From Tenacibaculum haliotis (GTDB taxonomy: Bacteria; Bacteroidota; Bacteroidia; Flavobacteriales; Flavobacteriaceae), in assembly GCF_025215075.1 (NCBI RefSeq), contig NZ_JAOBTH010000028.1:62001-126000 (forward strand): DNA of 64,000 nt, written 5' to 3'. Below the pieces are notes generated by a model. It saw only the letters and a program-made list of their open reading frames with translations. It made no database searches and had not been told where the DNA came from. Below are positions 17,298-26,624 of this stretch, in pieces (positions within the stretch are counted from its first letter, which is position 1; each line of letters starts with the position of its first letter). Made by a program: the position numbers and the translations under genes.

Positions 17298-17750
17298 ATG
17301 AAAAAATTAATCCCAATATTCGCTTTATTAATTGTATGTTTTTATTCTTGTAAAACAGAAGAAAAAAAAGCAGCTACACACCCATTAAACGTTCCTTTTA
17401 ACGAACGCCCAATTCCTACACTTCCAAACAATAATAATCTTGCAACTAGTGTTGTAGGTGGCGCACATTATATCTGTCCAAAAAAATGTAAAGGAGGAAT
17501 TTCTGGTGTTAAAGGCGCTTGTCCCGTTTGTAAAACAGCACTTGCACATAACCAAGGTTTTCATAATACACCGCAAACACCTACTACAACACCAATATCA
17601 ACTCCTGTAGCACCACCTGCTGCCGGACCAAATGCTGCAGGCCAATACCACTATACTTGTACTAATGGTTGCGCAGGAGGCGGAGATGCTGCTGGTAAAT
17701 GTAAAAGTTGTGCTGGAGATTTAGCACATAATGCTGCTTTTCATAGTTAA
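17298..17750 (+). CDS. Small lipoprotein with two Cys/His metal-binding-like modules
   Basis: Predicted lipoprotein: a short hydrophobic leader (MKKLIPIFALLIVCFYSC) whose last cysteine is the likely lipid-anchored residue. I choose the ATG at 17298, which opens a normal lipoprotein signal, over the upstream frame extension, which runs through the lpdA terminator. The mature part carries two copies of C-x3-C-x9/10-C-x2-C followed by LAHN-x2-FH (first near residue 60, second near 125), separated by a Thr/Pro/Ala linker. Cysteine pairs of this kind resemble the heavy-metal-binding YHYTCPMHP modules found in metal-efflux proteins, but neither the metal nor a partner is known. A 24-bp-stem terminator follows. 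Confidence 0.75.
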   Translation: MKKLIPIFALLIVCFYSCKTEEKKAATHPLNVPFNERPIPTLPNNNNLATSVVGGAHYICPKKCKGGISGVKGACPVCKTALAHNQGFHNTPQTPTTTPISTPVAPPAAGPNAAGQYHYTCTNGCAGGGDAAGKCKSCAGDLAHNAAFHS

Positions 17751-17764
17751 AGACTTACACAATT

Positions 17765-17817
17765 TATAGAAATAAAAAAAACCGAAGCAGCTTGCTTCGG
17801 TTTTTTTTATTTCTATA
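17765..17817. terminator. Long-stem bidirectional terminator after the lipoprotein gene
   Basis: A perfect 24-bp inverted repeat (17765-17788 and 17794-17817) around the loop AGCTT. Core CCGAAGC/GCTTCGG, flanked by eight A and eight T. Confidence 0.9.
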
Positions 17818-17980
17818 ATTAATCAACTTAGCTTATTATGAAGCTCCATTAAATTGAGTATTTTAAACTTATTTTTATTTTATCATAAAACACACAAAAC
17901 TAACAAATTACTAGCTAATTGATATTTAAAAACAAATTAATTATCAAATACTTAATAAAAACAATATTTAATTATGGTTT
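17818..17980. other. AT-rich intergenic stretch, nothing recognised
   Basis: First part of the 402-base gap between the lipoprotein and ettA genes. It is very AT-rich, with no open frame of note, no palindrome beyond short AT runs and no convincing TAnnTTTG promoter. Confidence 0.5.
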
Positions 17981-17996
17981 CGGCACACTTATTGCA
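17981..17996 (+). promoter_or_regulatory. Putative sigma-54 (RpoN) -24/-12 promoter
   Basis: CGGCACACTTATTGCA matches the RpoN consensus TGGCACG-N4-TTGCA at the essential GG (17982-17983) and GC (17994-17995) with the exact 10-base spacing, plus CAC and TTGCA. The predicted start site is near 18006. It is followed by a 16-codon open frame and an intrinsic terminator, so it would make an RNA of about 120 bases. Confidence 0.6.
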
Positions 17997-18027
17997 TTTA
18001 ACAATGCTTTAACACAAATCACAAACT

Positions 18028-18078
18028 ATGAAAAACTATCTACTAAACAGTTTTAATTATTGGTGGGAGAATTGTTAA
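18028..18078 (+). CDS. Possible 16-residue micro-ORF in a short sigma-54-driven transcript
   Basis: A short frame MKNYLLNSFNYWWENC begins about 22 bases after the predicted RpoN start site and stops 13 bases before a terminator stem. It is rich in aromatic residues, with a Trp-Trp pair near the end, reminiscent of amino-acid leader peptides. No biosynthetic gene follows: the next gene is convergent, on the opposite strand. It could be a translated micropeptide, a stand-alone small RNA in which the frame is accidental, or a stranded attenuator. No Shine-Dalgarno sequence is seen, but these are weak in the phylum. Coding status is uncertain. Confidence 0.35.
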   Translation: MKNYLLNSFNYWWENC

Positions 18079-18092
18079 ATGAAAAGGAAAGA

Positions 18093-18128
18093 AAAAACTC
18101 GAAGTATGCTAGCTTCGAGTTTTTGTTT
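18093..18128 (+). terminator. Intrinsic terminator of the mini-transcript (also facing ettA)
   Basis: Stem ACTCGAAG (18097-18104) / CTTCGAGT (18113-18120), extended by four A:T pairs, followed by TTTTGTTTTT. The A run on the other side also lets it serve the convergent ettA gene. Confidence 0.85.
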
Positions 18129-18152
18129 TTTATTGTAATATATGGTAACTAA

Positions 18153-19844
18153 TTATCTAATTAATTTTCTATATTTAATACGTTTTGGCATTAAATCTCC
18201 ACCTAAACGTTTCTTCTTATTTTCTTCATATTCAGAGAAACCTCCTTCAAAGAAATACACTTCACTATTTCCTTCAAAAGCTAAAATATGTGTACAAATT
18301 CTATCTAAAAACCATCTATCGTGACTAATAACAACCGCACAACCTGCAAAGTTTTCTAAACCTTCTTCTAAGGCTCTTAATGTATTTACATCTAAATCGT
18401 TTGTTGGCTCATCTAATAATAAAACGTTTCCTTCTTCCTTTAAAGTCATCGCTAAATGCAAACGGTTACGCTCACCACCAGAAAGTGTAGATACTTTTTT
18501 GTTTTGCTCACTTCCTCCGAAATTAAAACGACTTAAATATGCACGAGAATTTACTTGCTTTCCTCCCATCATTACTAAATCTTGTCCTTCAGAAAAGTTT
18601 TCCCAAATAGATTTATCTTGATCGATATTAGAGTGTGCTTGATCTACATAGGCAATTTTAGCAGTTTCACCTACTTTAAAATTTCCGCCATCAGGAGTTT
18701 CTTCTCCCATAATCATTTTAAAAATGGTGGTTTTACCTGCACCGTTTGGCCCGATAATTCCAACAATTCCCGCTTGCGGAAGATTAAACTCTAAATTATC
18801 ATATAATAATTTATCACCAAATGCTTTCGAAACGCCACTCGCTTCAATAACATTGGTTCCTAAACGTGGTCCGTTAGGAATATAAATTTCTAATTTCTCA
18901 TCAGTTTGTTTTTGATCTTGACTCATCAATTTATCATAGTTCTTCAAACGTGCTTTTTGCTTTGTTTGACGACCTTTTGCTCCTTGACGAACCCATTCTA
19001 ATTCTCGTTCTAATGTTTTTTGACGCTTAGAAGCTGTTTTGCTTTCTTGTGCCATTCTTTGAGATTTTTGATCTAACCAAGAAGAGTAATTCCCTTTCCA
19101 AGGAATTCCTTCACCTCTGTCTAATTCTAAAATCCAACCTGCAACATTGTCTAAGAAATATCTATCGTGTGTTACTGCAATTACAGTTCCTTTATATTGC
19201 GCTAAATGGTGCTCTAACCAGTGAACAGATTCTGCATCTAAATGGTTAGTTGGCTCATCTAATAATAAAATTTCAGGTTCTTGTAATAAAAGTCTACATA
19301 AAGCAACTCTTCTTCTTTCCCCTCCTGATAAGTTTTTAATTGGCGTATCACCATCTGGAGTACGTAAAGCATCCATAGCAATTTCTAACTTCGTATCTAG
19401 TTCCCAAGCATTAGAAGCGTCAATTTTATCTTGAAGCTCTGCTTGTTGTGCCATTAACTTATCCATCTTATCTGCATCAGAATACACTTCTTCTAAACCA
19501 AACATATCGTTGATTTTATTGTATTCTTCTAAAATAGCTACAGTTTCAGCAACTCCTTCTTTTACGATTTCGATAACTGTTTTACTATCATCTAATTTAG
19601 GCTCTTGCTCTAAATAACCAACTTTATATCCTGGTGAAAAAGTTACATCTCCTTGAAAATTTTTCTCAACTCCTGCGATGATTTTTAATAAGGTAGATTT
19701 ACCCGATCCGTTCAAACCTAAAATACCAATTTTAGCTCCGTAGAAGAAACTTAAATAAATATCTTTTAAAACTTGTTTATTAGTACTTTGAAAGGTCTTT
19801 GAAACCTTATTCATTGAAAAAATGACCTTCTTATCGTCTGACAT
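18153..19844 (-). CDS. ettA: Energy-dependent translational throttle protein EttA (ABC-F ATPase)
   Basis: Soluble ribosome-associated ABC-F protein; EttA binds the E site and gates the first elongation steps according to ATP/ADP level. Two ABC modules: Walker A GLNGSGKST (43-51) with signature LSGGERRRV, and Walker A GPNGAGKTT (about 357-365) with signature LSGGERNRL. Both are followed by LLLDEPTN(H/D)LD Walker B motifs, and the Lys/Arg-rich inter-domain linker (WVRQGAKGRQTKQKARLKNY) is characteristic. At 563 residues the length and the second-half ending EGGFSEYEENKKKRLG match EttA rather than Uup or antibiotic-resistance ABC-F. A small membrane protein gene lies just upstream. Confidence 0.95.
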   Translation of the reverse strand: MSDDKKVIFSMNKVSKTFQSTNKQVLKDIYLSFFYGAKIGILGLNGSGKSTLLKIIAGVEKNFQGDVTFSPGYKVGYLEQEPKLDDSKTVIEIVKEGVAETVAILEEYNKINDMFGLEEVYSDADKMDKLMAQQAELQDKIDASNAWELDTKLEIAMDALRTPDGDTPIKNLSGGERRRVALCRLLLQEPEILLLDEPTNHLDAESVHWLEHHLAQYKGTVIAVTHDRYFLDNVAGWILELDRGEGIPWKGNYSSWLDQKSQRMAQESKTASKRQKTLERELEWVRQGAKGRQTKQKARLKNYDKLMSQDQKQTDEKLEIYIPNGPRLGTNVIEASGVSKAFGDKLLYDNLEFNLPQAGIVGIIGPNGAGKTTIFKMIMGEETPDGGNFKVGETAKIAYVDQAHSNIDQDKSIWENFSEGQDLVMMGGKQVNSRAYLSRFNFGGSEQNKKVSTLSGGERNRLHLAMTLKEEGNVLLLDEPTNDLDVNTLRALEEGLENFAGCAVVISHDRWFLDRICTHILAFEGNSEVYFFEGGFSEYEENKKKRLGGDLMPKRIKYRKLIR

Positions 19845-19863
19845 TTTATTGTTTTTTTATTAA

Positions 19864-20046
19864 TTAAACTCTTCCTTTTAATGCATTAAAAACCCATGCA
19901 TTTGCAAAGAAACCTAAACCTACTGCTGCAAATCCATAGCCAGCTACTTCATCGTATCTAAAAGCTCCTAAACATACCAGTAAAAGACCTATTAAAATCA
20001 TTATAAACGTTGCCCAAGCTAGGACAGTATTTTTATTCATTGCCAT
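19864..20046 (-). CDS. CAL67264-family small membrane protein
   Basis: A 60-residue protein with two predicted membrane helices (about 8-27 and 37-55) separated by RYDEVAGYG, which from memory is the family now named CAL67264 in Flavobacteriia. No function is known. It lies 19 bases upstream of ettA on the same strand, so the two probably share a transcript. The reading frame starts MAMNKNTV; the second ATG (MNKNTV) is equally possible. Confidence 0.75.
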   Translation of the reverse strand: MAMNKNTVLAWATFIMILIGLLLVCLGAFRYDEVAGYGFAAVGLGFFANAWVFNALKGRV

Positions 20047-20114
20047 AATTTACTTTTTATAAAAAATGTGAATTGCAAATATCGGGATTTATTCTCTCTT
20101 TAAATAATTCGCAT

Positions 20115-20149
20115 AAAAAAAATCTCACTAAATAGTAAGATTTTTTTAT
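20115..20149 (-). terminator. Terminator between lpxD and the small membrane protein gene
   Basis: The two arms AAAAAAATCT(C) and (T)AAGATTTTTTT, around 20115-20124 and 20137-20149, form an A/T-flanked hairpin directly after the lpxD stop on the minus strand. Confidence 0.6.
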
Positions 20150-20156
20150 GCTATTT

Positions 20157-21143
20157 TTATCCTCTAGCTAACTTACGTAAAGCTACCCATTGTTTCATCA
20201 TTTCACGAGCTTCTGCAGCTGGGTAACCAACTACTGTCTTTCCTGCCGCAACATCTGCTATTACTCCAGATCCTGCACCTACTTTTGCGCCTGAATGAAT
20301 TGTTGTATGATCTTTTATAGAAGCACTTCCGCCAATAACAACACCATCACCTAAGGTAACTGACCCTGCTAATCCACTATTTCCTGCCATAATACAAAAT
20401 CTACCTAATACCGAATTATGACCGATTTGAACCAAATTATCAATCTTACATCCATCGCCTAAAATAGTAGAGCTAAACTTACCTCTATCTATACATGAAT
20501 TTGCGCCTACCTCAACTTGATTACCAATTACAACATTTCCTATATGCGGAATCTTAGTCAACCCTTTTTCACTTGGTCTGTAACCAAATCCGTCTGCCCC
20601 AATACTCACATTAGCGTGAAAAATACAATCATTTCCTACAATACTTCTTTCTCTAATTACGGTACCCGACCAAACTACAGTATTGTTTCCAATAGTCGTA
20701 TCATCAAAAATTGAAACGTTCGGGTACAAAATAACACCATCTCCAATAACCACATTTTTACCAACATACGTGTTAGCACCAACCTTAGAACCGACACCTA
20801 TTTTTGCTGTTTTATCAATTACTGCCGTTGAATGAATATCAGTTTCGAAATGAGGCCCATTTTCTTGAAATGCTTCCAATAATTTTGCCATTGCTAGATC
20901 GGCATTTGTTACTTTTATAAATGCTTTATCAACTCCTGGTTCAATTTCTATTTTAGCATCTATAATTGCTGCACTTGCATTAGAACTATCCCATAAACGC
21001 GCGAATTTCTTATTTCCAATAAAAGTAATTTGACCTTTTTTTGCTTTTTCTATTTGCTCTGGAGCGGTAATTTCTTCAGAACAATTCCCTATTAATTCTC
21101 CGTTTAATAATGAATTAATTTCTTTTATTGTAAATGATTTCAT
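20157..21143 (-). CDS. lpxD: UDP-3-O-(3-hydroxyacyl)glucosamine N-acyltransferase
   Basis: Third enzyme of lipid A synthesis: adds the N-linked 3-hydroxyacyl chain to UDP-3-O-acylglucosamine, using acyl-ACP in the cytoplasm. The N-terminal LpxD domain (about 1-100) recognises the uridine, then a left-handed beta-helix of hexapeptide repeats follows (IGVGSKVGANTYVG, VVIGDGVILYPNV and onwards). The family block GADGFGY and the catalytic histidine in IGHNSVLGRFC (near residue 240) are present. At 328 residues it is typical. It stands apart from the usual lpxC/fabZ neighbours, which is common when Bacteroidota carry a second lpxD copy. A hairpin at 20115-20150 may terminate it. Confidence 0.94.
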   Translation of the reverse strand: MKSFTIKEINSLLNGELIGNCSEEITAPEQIEKAKKGQITFIGNKKFARLWDSSNASAAIIDAKIEIEPGVDKAFIKVTNADLAMAKLLEAFQENGPHFETDIHSTAVIDKTAKIGVGSKVGANTYVGKNVVIGDGVILYPNVSIFDDTTIGNNTVVWSGTVIRERSIVGNDCIFHANVSIGADGFGYRPSEKGLTKIPHIGNVVIGNQVEVGANSCIDRGKFSSTILGDGCKIDNLVQIGHNSVLGRFCIMAGNSGLAGSVTLGDGVVIGGSASIKDHTTIHSGAKVGAGSGVIADVAAGKTVVGYPAAEAREMMKQWVALRKLARG

Positions 21144-21195
21144 CTTGGTTTTTTGTAGTTAGTTTGCTAAAAATACTATTTAATTATCTAACAAA

Positions 21196-21227
21196 AAAAG
21201 TCCTGCAAAAAAGCAGGACTTTTAATA
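21196..21227. terminator. Terminator between fadH-like gene and lpxD
   Basis: AAAAAAGTCCTGC / GCAGGACTTTT inverted repeat with a short A-rich loop, downstream of the fadH-like gene (minus strand). Confidence 0.75.
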
Positions 21228-21245
21228 TTCGAGGGTCTTATATTT

Positions 21246-23321
<2,076 letters not shown>

Positions 23322-23550
23322 TTATTTTTTGAACTTAAAAAGTAAAACAACTAATTACAAAATCATAAAATATTAATAAGTAATTCTTATGATATTAATA
23401 TCTGTTAAGTAAGATAAATTAAGTATCAAATAAGTTTTAGCTTAATTATAACTGAAGTATTGATATTTTTTTTCATCTGATAAAAATACTACAAAAGAGA
23501 ACTACGAATTTTATAGGCTAAGGTTTTTGAATAAATAAATTCAATTATTA

Positions 23551-24261
23551 TCACATATTCATGGGTACATCAATAACCAATAATTTACTGTTTTTGTTAC
23601 CAGTAATAGTTACGACATCTACATCATAAATACCTATTGCATCTCTTGTTTCTAATGTGTCATTTTCTACATCAATCGATCCGTCTATCAAGAAAAAATA
23701 AGCTGCACTTTTTATTTGATATGTAACTTCTATACCTTTATCTAAATCAATCATTGCTATATAACCTTGTTGATTTATAGGTAAAGAGTTTGCTATTTGC
23801 TTATTTCTTGGGGATACTAATGTTTGAAATTTGTTTTTCCTTTCCACTTTATCAAACATTTTTTGATTGTAATATGGCGTTACATTTTCTATTTCTGGAA
23901 TAATCCAAAGTTGTAAAAAATTAACTTCTTCTGTTTTACTATCATTAAATTCAGAATGTGTTACTCCTGTTCCGGCACTCATCACCTGCACTTCTCCTAC
24001 TTCTATCGATCGTTTGTTATCCATACTATCTTTATGAGACAATGCACCTGAAATCGGAATAGAAATAATTTCCATGTTCTTATGAGGATGCGTACCAAAG
24101 CCCATTTTTGGTTGTACAATATCATCATTTAAAACACGGAGCATTCCGAAATTCATTCTTTCAAAATCCTGATAACTTCCAAAACTAAACGTGTGATTAG
24201 ACTTTAACCAACCATGATCTGCATAACCTCTAGAGGCTGCTCTGTGAATTATTTTTTTCAT
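23551..24261 (-). CDS. Pirin family protein (YhaK/YhhW-like), 236 residues
   Basis: Bicupin pirin of the quercetinase-like subgroup. The metal-binding cupin is visible as GFGTHPHKNMEIISI (about 56-70) with later HSEFND (about 103-108), giving the His/His/His/Glu site. The N-terminal opening GYADHGWLKSNHTFSFG is the family signature. Such proteins may act as dioxygenases on flavonols or as redox sensors; the in vivo role is unknown. It lies 75 bases downstream of another pirin gene on the same strand and belongs to the MarR/OsmC cluster. No stand-alone promoter was recognised. Confidence 0.88.
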   Translation of the reverse strand: MKKIIHRAASRGYADHGWLKSNHTFSFGSYQDFERMNFGMLRVLNDDIVQPKMGFGTHPHKNMEIISIPISGALSHKDSMDNKRSIEVGEVQVMSAGTGVTHSEFNDSKTEEVNFLQLWIIPEIENVTPYYNQKMFDKVERKNKFQTLVSPRNKQIANSLPINQQGYIAMIDLDKGIEVTYQIKSAAYFFLIDGSIDVENDTLETRDAIGIYDVDVVTITGNKNSKLLVIDVPMNM

Positions 24262-24336
24262 CGTTTTAAATATTTATCGCATTCATAAAGTATATATAAT
24301 GGCAACTGTTAGAGCCAAAACTGTTTTTTAAAAACA

Positions 24337-25206
24337 TTAATATAAATAACCCATTTTTCCTTTTTGATAATCACGCATAGCTTCCATAATTTCGGTTTGT
24401 GTATTCATAACATAAGGACCATATTGCGTTACTTTTTCTTTAATTTCCTCTCCTGACAATACAAGTAAAGTACTTTCTTTTTTAGCTTCAAATTCAATAC
24501 AATCACCATCTTGATTAAAAGTTAGCATTTGTGTTGCTCCCTTTTTTAAGGTTGCTACATTATTAATCAAAACTTCACCATCTAACAAATAAACTAAAGA
24601 TTGATGATTTTCTGGAAGCTTTATATCCATTTTACCATTTTCTTTTGTCTTTACAGTAAAAACATTCACTGCTGTTTGCGTTTTTATCAAACCTTTTTTA
24701 CCAGCCTGCTCTCCGGCAATAACTTTTAACTGAATAGTTTCATCATCGTTTTCAATTACAGGGATATATTCACTTTTTAAATGTTGATAATTCGCTGGCA
24801 TCATTTTTTTTGACGCTGGTAAGTTTAACCACAATTGAATCCCTTCTAAATCACCTCCTTTTTTAATAAATTCTTTTGATGGACCTTCTGCATGAATAAT
24901 TCCTCTACCAGCTGTTGTCCATTGTACATCACCAGCTTTTACAATCATTTCATTTCCTAAAGAATCTCTATGTAATTGTTCGCCTTTAAATAACAATGTA
25001 ATAGGTTCAAAACCACGATGTGGATGCGGCCCTAAATCAAACGGATTGTTAAATTCACTAATAGCATACGGTCCGTAATGGTGCAACAACAAAAAAGGAT
25101 CTACATTTTCGATGTCTTCTGTTGGTAATGGTTGGCGTAGTTTTATTGGCCCCATGTTAACTAAAGGACTCGCTACTTTATGTTGTATTGTTTTTAGTTT
25201 CTTCAT
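24337..25206 (-). CDS. Pirin family protein, 289 residues
   Basis: Second bicupin in the cluster, closer to classical pirin (YhbP/PA2418 type): PFLLLHHYGP then GPHPHRGFEPITLLFKGE carrying the metal ligands near residues 59-65, and TAGRGIIHAE near 103. The C-terminal cupin ends in a helix with MRDYQKGKMG. At 289 residues it is full length. The gene starts 84 bases after marR. That gap carries an ACTAATTACG sequence, also found before marR, and a TTCCATGGA box shared with other promoters of the cluster, so MarR control is plausible. Confidence 0.88.
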   Translation of the reverse strand: MKKLKTIQHKVASPLVNMGPIKLRQPLPTEDIENVDPFLLLHHYGPYAISEFNNPFDLGPHPHRGFEPITLLFKGEQLHRDSLGNEMIVKAGDVQWTTAGRGIIHAEGPSKEFIKKGGDLEGIQLWLNLPASKKMMPANYQHLKSEYIPVIENDDETIQLKVIAGEQAGKKGLIKTQTAVNVFTVKTKENGKMDIKLPENHQSLVYLLDGEVLINNVATLKKGATQMLTFNQDGDCIEFEAKKESTLLVLSGEEIKEKVTQYGPYVMNTQTEIMEAMRDYQKGKMGYLY

Positions 25207-25224
25207 TTTTATTGATTTAACGCT

Positions 25225-25290
25225 AAATAATCTCCATGGAAAATATCTTTACGTAATTAGTCAATTTTAACCCTATAACTAATAAATATT
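25225..25290 (-). promoter_or_regulatory. Regulatory region of the pirin pair (CCATGG box, ACTAATTACG repeat)
   Basis: Contains TTTCCATGGAGATTA on the minus strand (centred near 25236), a close match to the box before doxX (27437). It also has ACTAATTACG (minus strand, 25252-25261), repeated before marR at 25740-25749, and an ATTAGT ... ACTAAT inverted pair (25257-25286). This looks like an operator cluster for MarR. Confidence 0.45.
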
Positions 25291-25728
25291 TTATCTAATT
25301 TTATCTAATAAATCACTCAGCTGAGCAGCTTCTTTTTCTGTTAAATTACCTAAATAATCTAAATTCAATGATGTATCAATCTCTTTTAATAATTCTAATC
25401 CTTGTTTAGAGATATTAATATAAACGACTCTTCTATCATGATCACAACGAATTCTTTCTATGAATTTTTTATCACATAACTTATCCATTAAACGAGTTGC
25501 GTTAGGAGCTCGTTCTATCATTCTGTCTTTAATAACCTGCACTTTTATAGCTTCTCCGGCGCCTCGTAAAATTCTTAGAATATTAAATTGCTGTGGTGAA
25601 ATTCCGTAAGGTTTAAAAAACTCATTTTCATTACTACTTAACCAATTTGCAGTATATTTAATATTTATTAATGCTTTTACTTTATTACTTGGAAATTTAG
25701 ATTTTATGTCTTTTGATATATCTCCCAT
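25291..25728 (-). CDS. MarR-family transcriptional regulator
   Basis: 145-residue winged-helix repressor of the MarR type. The core is the helix-turn-helix and wing around YGISPQQFNILRILRGAG (about 42-59), IKDRMIERAPNATRLMDKLCDK (in parts) and the wing RIRCDHDRRVVYINIS (about 92-107) with its conserved D-x-R. It lacks the reactive N-terminal cysteine typical of OhrR, although C85 and C94 could be redox-active. It is flanked by pirins, a glutaredoxin-like gene, OsmC and a flavin reductase, the usual setting of electrophile- or quinone-sensing MarR repressors. Ligand unknown. Confidence 0.9.
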   Translation of the reverse strand: MGDISKDIKSKFPSNKVKALINIKYTANWLSSNENEFFKPYGISPQQFNILRILRGAGEAIKVQVIKDRMIERAPNATRLMDKLCDKKFIERIRCDHDRRVVYINISKQGLELLKEIDTSLNLDYLGNLTEKEAAQLSDLLDKIR

Positions 25729-25760
25729 TTTTAATTAATCGTAATTAGTATAAAATCAAC

Positions 25761-26009
25761 TTATCCCTTTAGGCTAGCTTCCTGTAATATTTTATTAAAC
25801 TCATCAGAAGTTGGTGTTAAATACACCTCATCATTAATAAATAATGTTGGGTATTTTAAAACGCCATCGTACAATTCTTTTGTGTGTTCTTTAGCTTTTT
25901 CATCAGTAGCTACATCTTTATATTCAAACGGAATGTCTGCTATTCGTAAATAATTTTTAAAAGCTACTGTGTGCGCATGTCCTTTTCTACCGTATATAAT
26001 AATCTTCAT
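25761..26009 (-). CDS. Glutaredoxin-fold protein lacking all cysteines
   Basis: 82-residue thioredoxin-fold protein resembling glutaredoxin/NrdH: the opening MKIIIYGRKGHAHTVAFKNYL has the beta-alpha start, and the cis-proline segment YPTLFINDEVYL (about 53-64) is intact. The CPYC active site is replaced by GHAH (residues 10-13) and the protein contains no cysteine, so it cannot do disulfide exchange. It may be a binding or regulatory protein. Upstream is a -7 box TAAATTTG (26032-26039, minus strand) and a CCTTGG box at the -33 position. Confidence 0.75.
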   Translation of the reverse strand: MKIIIYGRKGHAHTVAFKNYLRIADIPFEYKDVATDEKAKEHTKELYDGVLKYPTLFINDEVYLTPTSDEFNKILQEASLKG

Positions 26010-26031
26010 TTTTTCACTTCTTTTCTGAATA

Positions 26032-26067
26032 CAAATTTACAAAAAAACACTTTTTAATCCCAAGGAA
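26032..26067 (-). promoter_or_regulatory. Promoter of the glutaredoxin-like gene with CCATGG-type box
   Basis: Minus strand: TTCCTTGGGA (26058-26067) contains a TTG that lies 21 bases before TAAATTTG (26032-26039). The box is a degenerate version of the TTCCATGGAA found before doxX and the pirin pair. Confidence 0.5.
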
Positions 26068-26091
26068 TATAAAGTCAACTCATTTAACAAC

Positions 26092-26622
26092 TTATAATGA
26101 GTTTTTAAATATGGCAGCCGATTTTTTTAACTGCTCATTTAATTCTTCATTTACAATACTTCCTTCTTTATAATTATCATAAAAACTAGGTAATGAAAAA
26201 TCAGCAACTACGTTTCCACCCATGTGAGCGAATCCATTTTTAGCTATTGATAAAACAGATGCTCCGCCTCTTCCTCCTGGAGATGTTGCCATTAATAACA
26301 TCGGAATGTTATTCCATAATTTCTGATTAATACGAGACATCCAATCATACATATTTTTAAAGGCAACCGTAAAGTTTCCATTATGTTCTGCTAAGGATAA
26401 AATAATTCCGTCTGCATTTTGAATTAAATCAAAAAACTTCTGAGCACTTTCAGGGATTCCATTTATGGTTTCCTCATCAACTCCATACACAGGTAACGAA
26501 AAATCATTTAAATCTAAGATATTTACTTCTGCTCCATCAACTAAACTAGCAGCATAAATTGCTAATTCTTTATTAATTGATTTTTTACTATTGCCACCTG
26601 CAAATGCTATTATTTTTTTCAT
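26092..26622 (-). CDS. NAD(P)H-dependent FMN reductase family protein
   Basis: Flavodoxin-fold oxidoreductase of the NADPH-dependent FMN reductase group (azoreductase, chromate or quinone reductase relatives). Family marks: IIAFAGGNSKKSINKELA for FMN phosphate binding at the start, ADGIILSLAEHNGNFTVAFKNMYDW (in parts, about 90-115) and LLMATSPGGRGGASVL (about 128-143). At 176 residues it is normal. The start follows the OsmC stop by 2 bases, so it is in the doxX-osmC operon and probably serves in quinone/electrophile defence. Exact substrate unknown. Confidence 0.88.
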   Translation of the reverse strand: MKKIIAFAGGNSKKSINKELAIYAASLVDGAEVNILDLNDFSLPVYGVDEETINGIPESAQKFFDLIQNADGIILSLAEHNGNFTVAFKNMYDWMSRINQKLWNNIPMLLMATSPGGRGGASVLSIAKNGFAHMGGNVVADFSLPSFYDNYKEGSIVNEELNEQLKKSAAIFKNSL

Positions 26623-26624
26623 GC

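Larger units (their letters stand above)
18006..18128 (+). ncRNA. Predicted small RNA or mini-transcript, about 120 nt
   Basis: Inferred unit from the RpoN-type promoter (17981-17996) to the intrinsic terminator (18093-18124). It contains the micro-ORF at 18028-18078. There is no match to an RNA family I recognise. The ends are estimates from promoter and terminator geometry. Confidence 0.4.

Noticed and set aside
18028..18078. Tryptophan-operon leader peptide and attenuator
   Set aside because: The Trp-Trp pair and following terminator suggest it, but the downstream gene is ettA on the opposite strand, so there is no structural gene for the attenuator to control.
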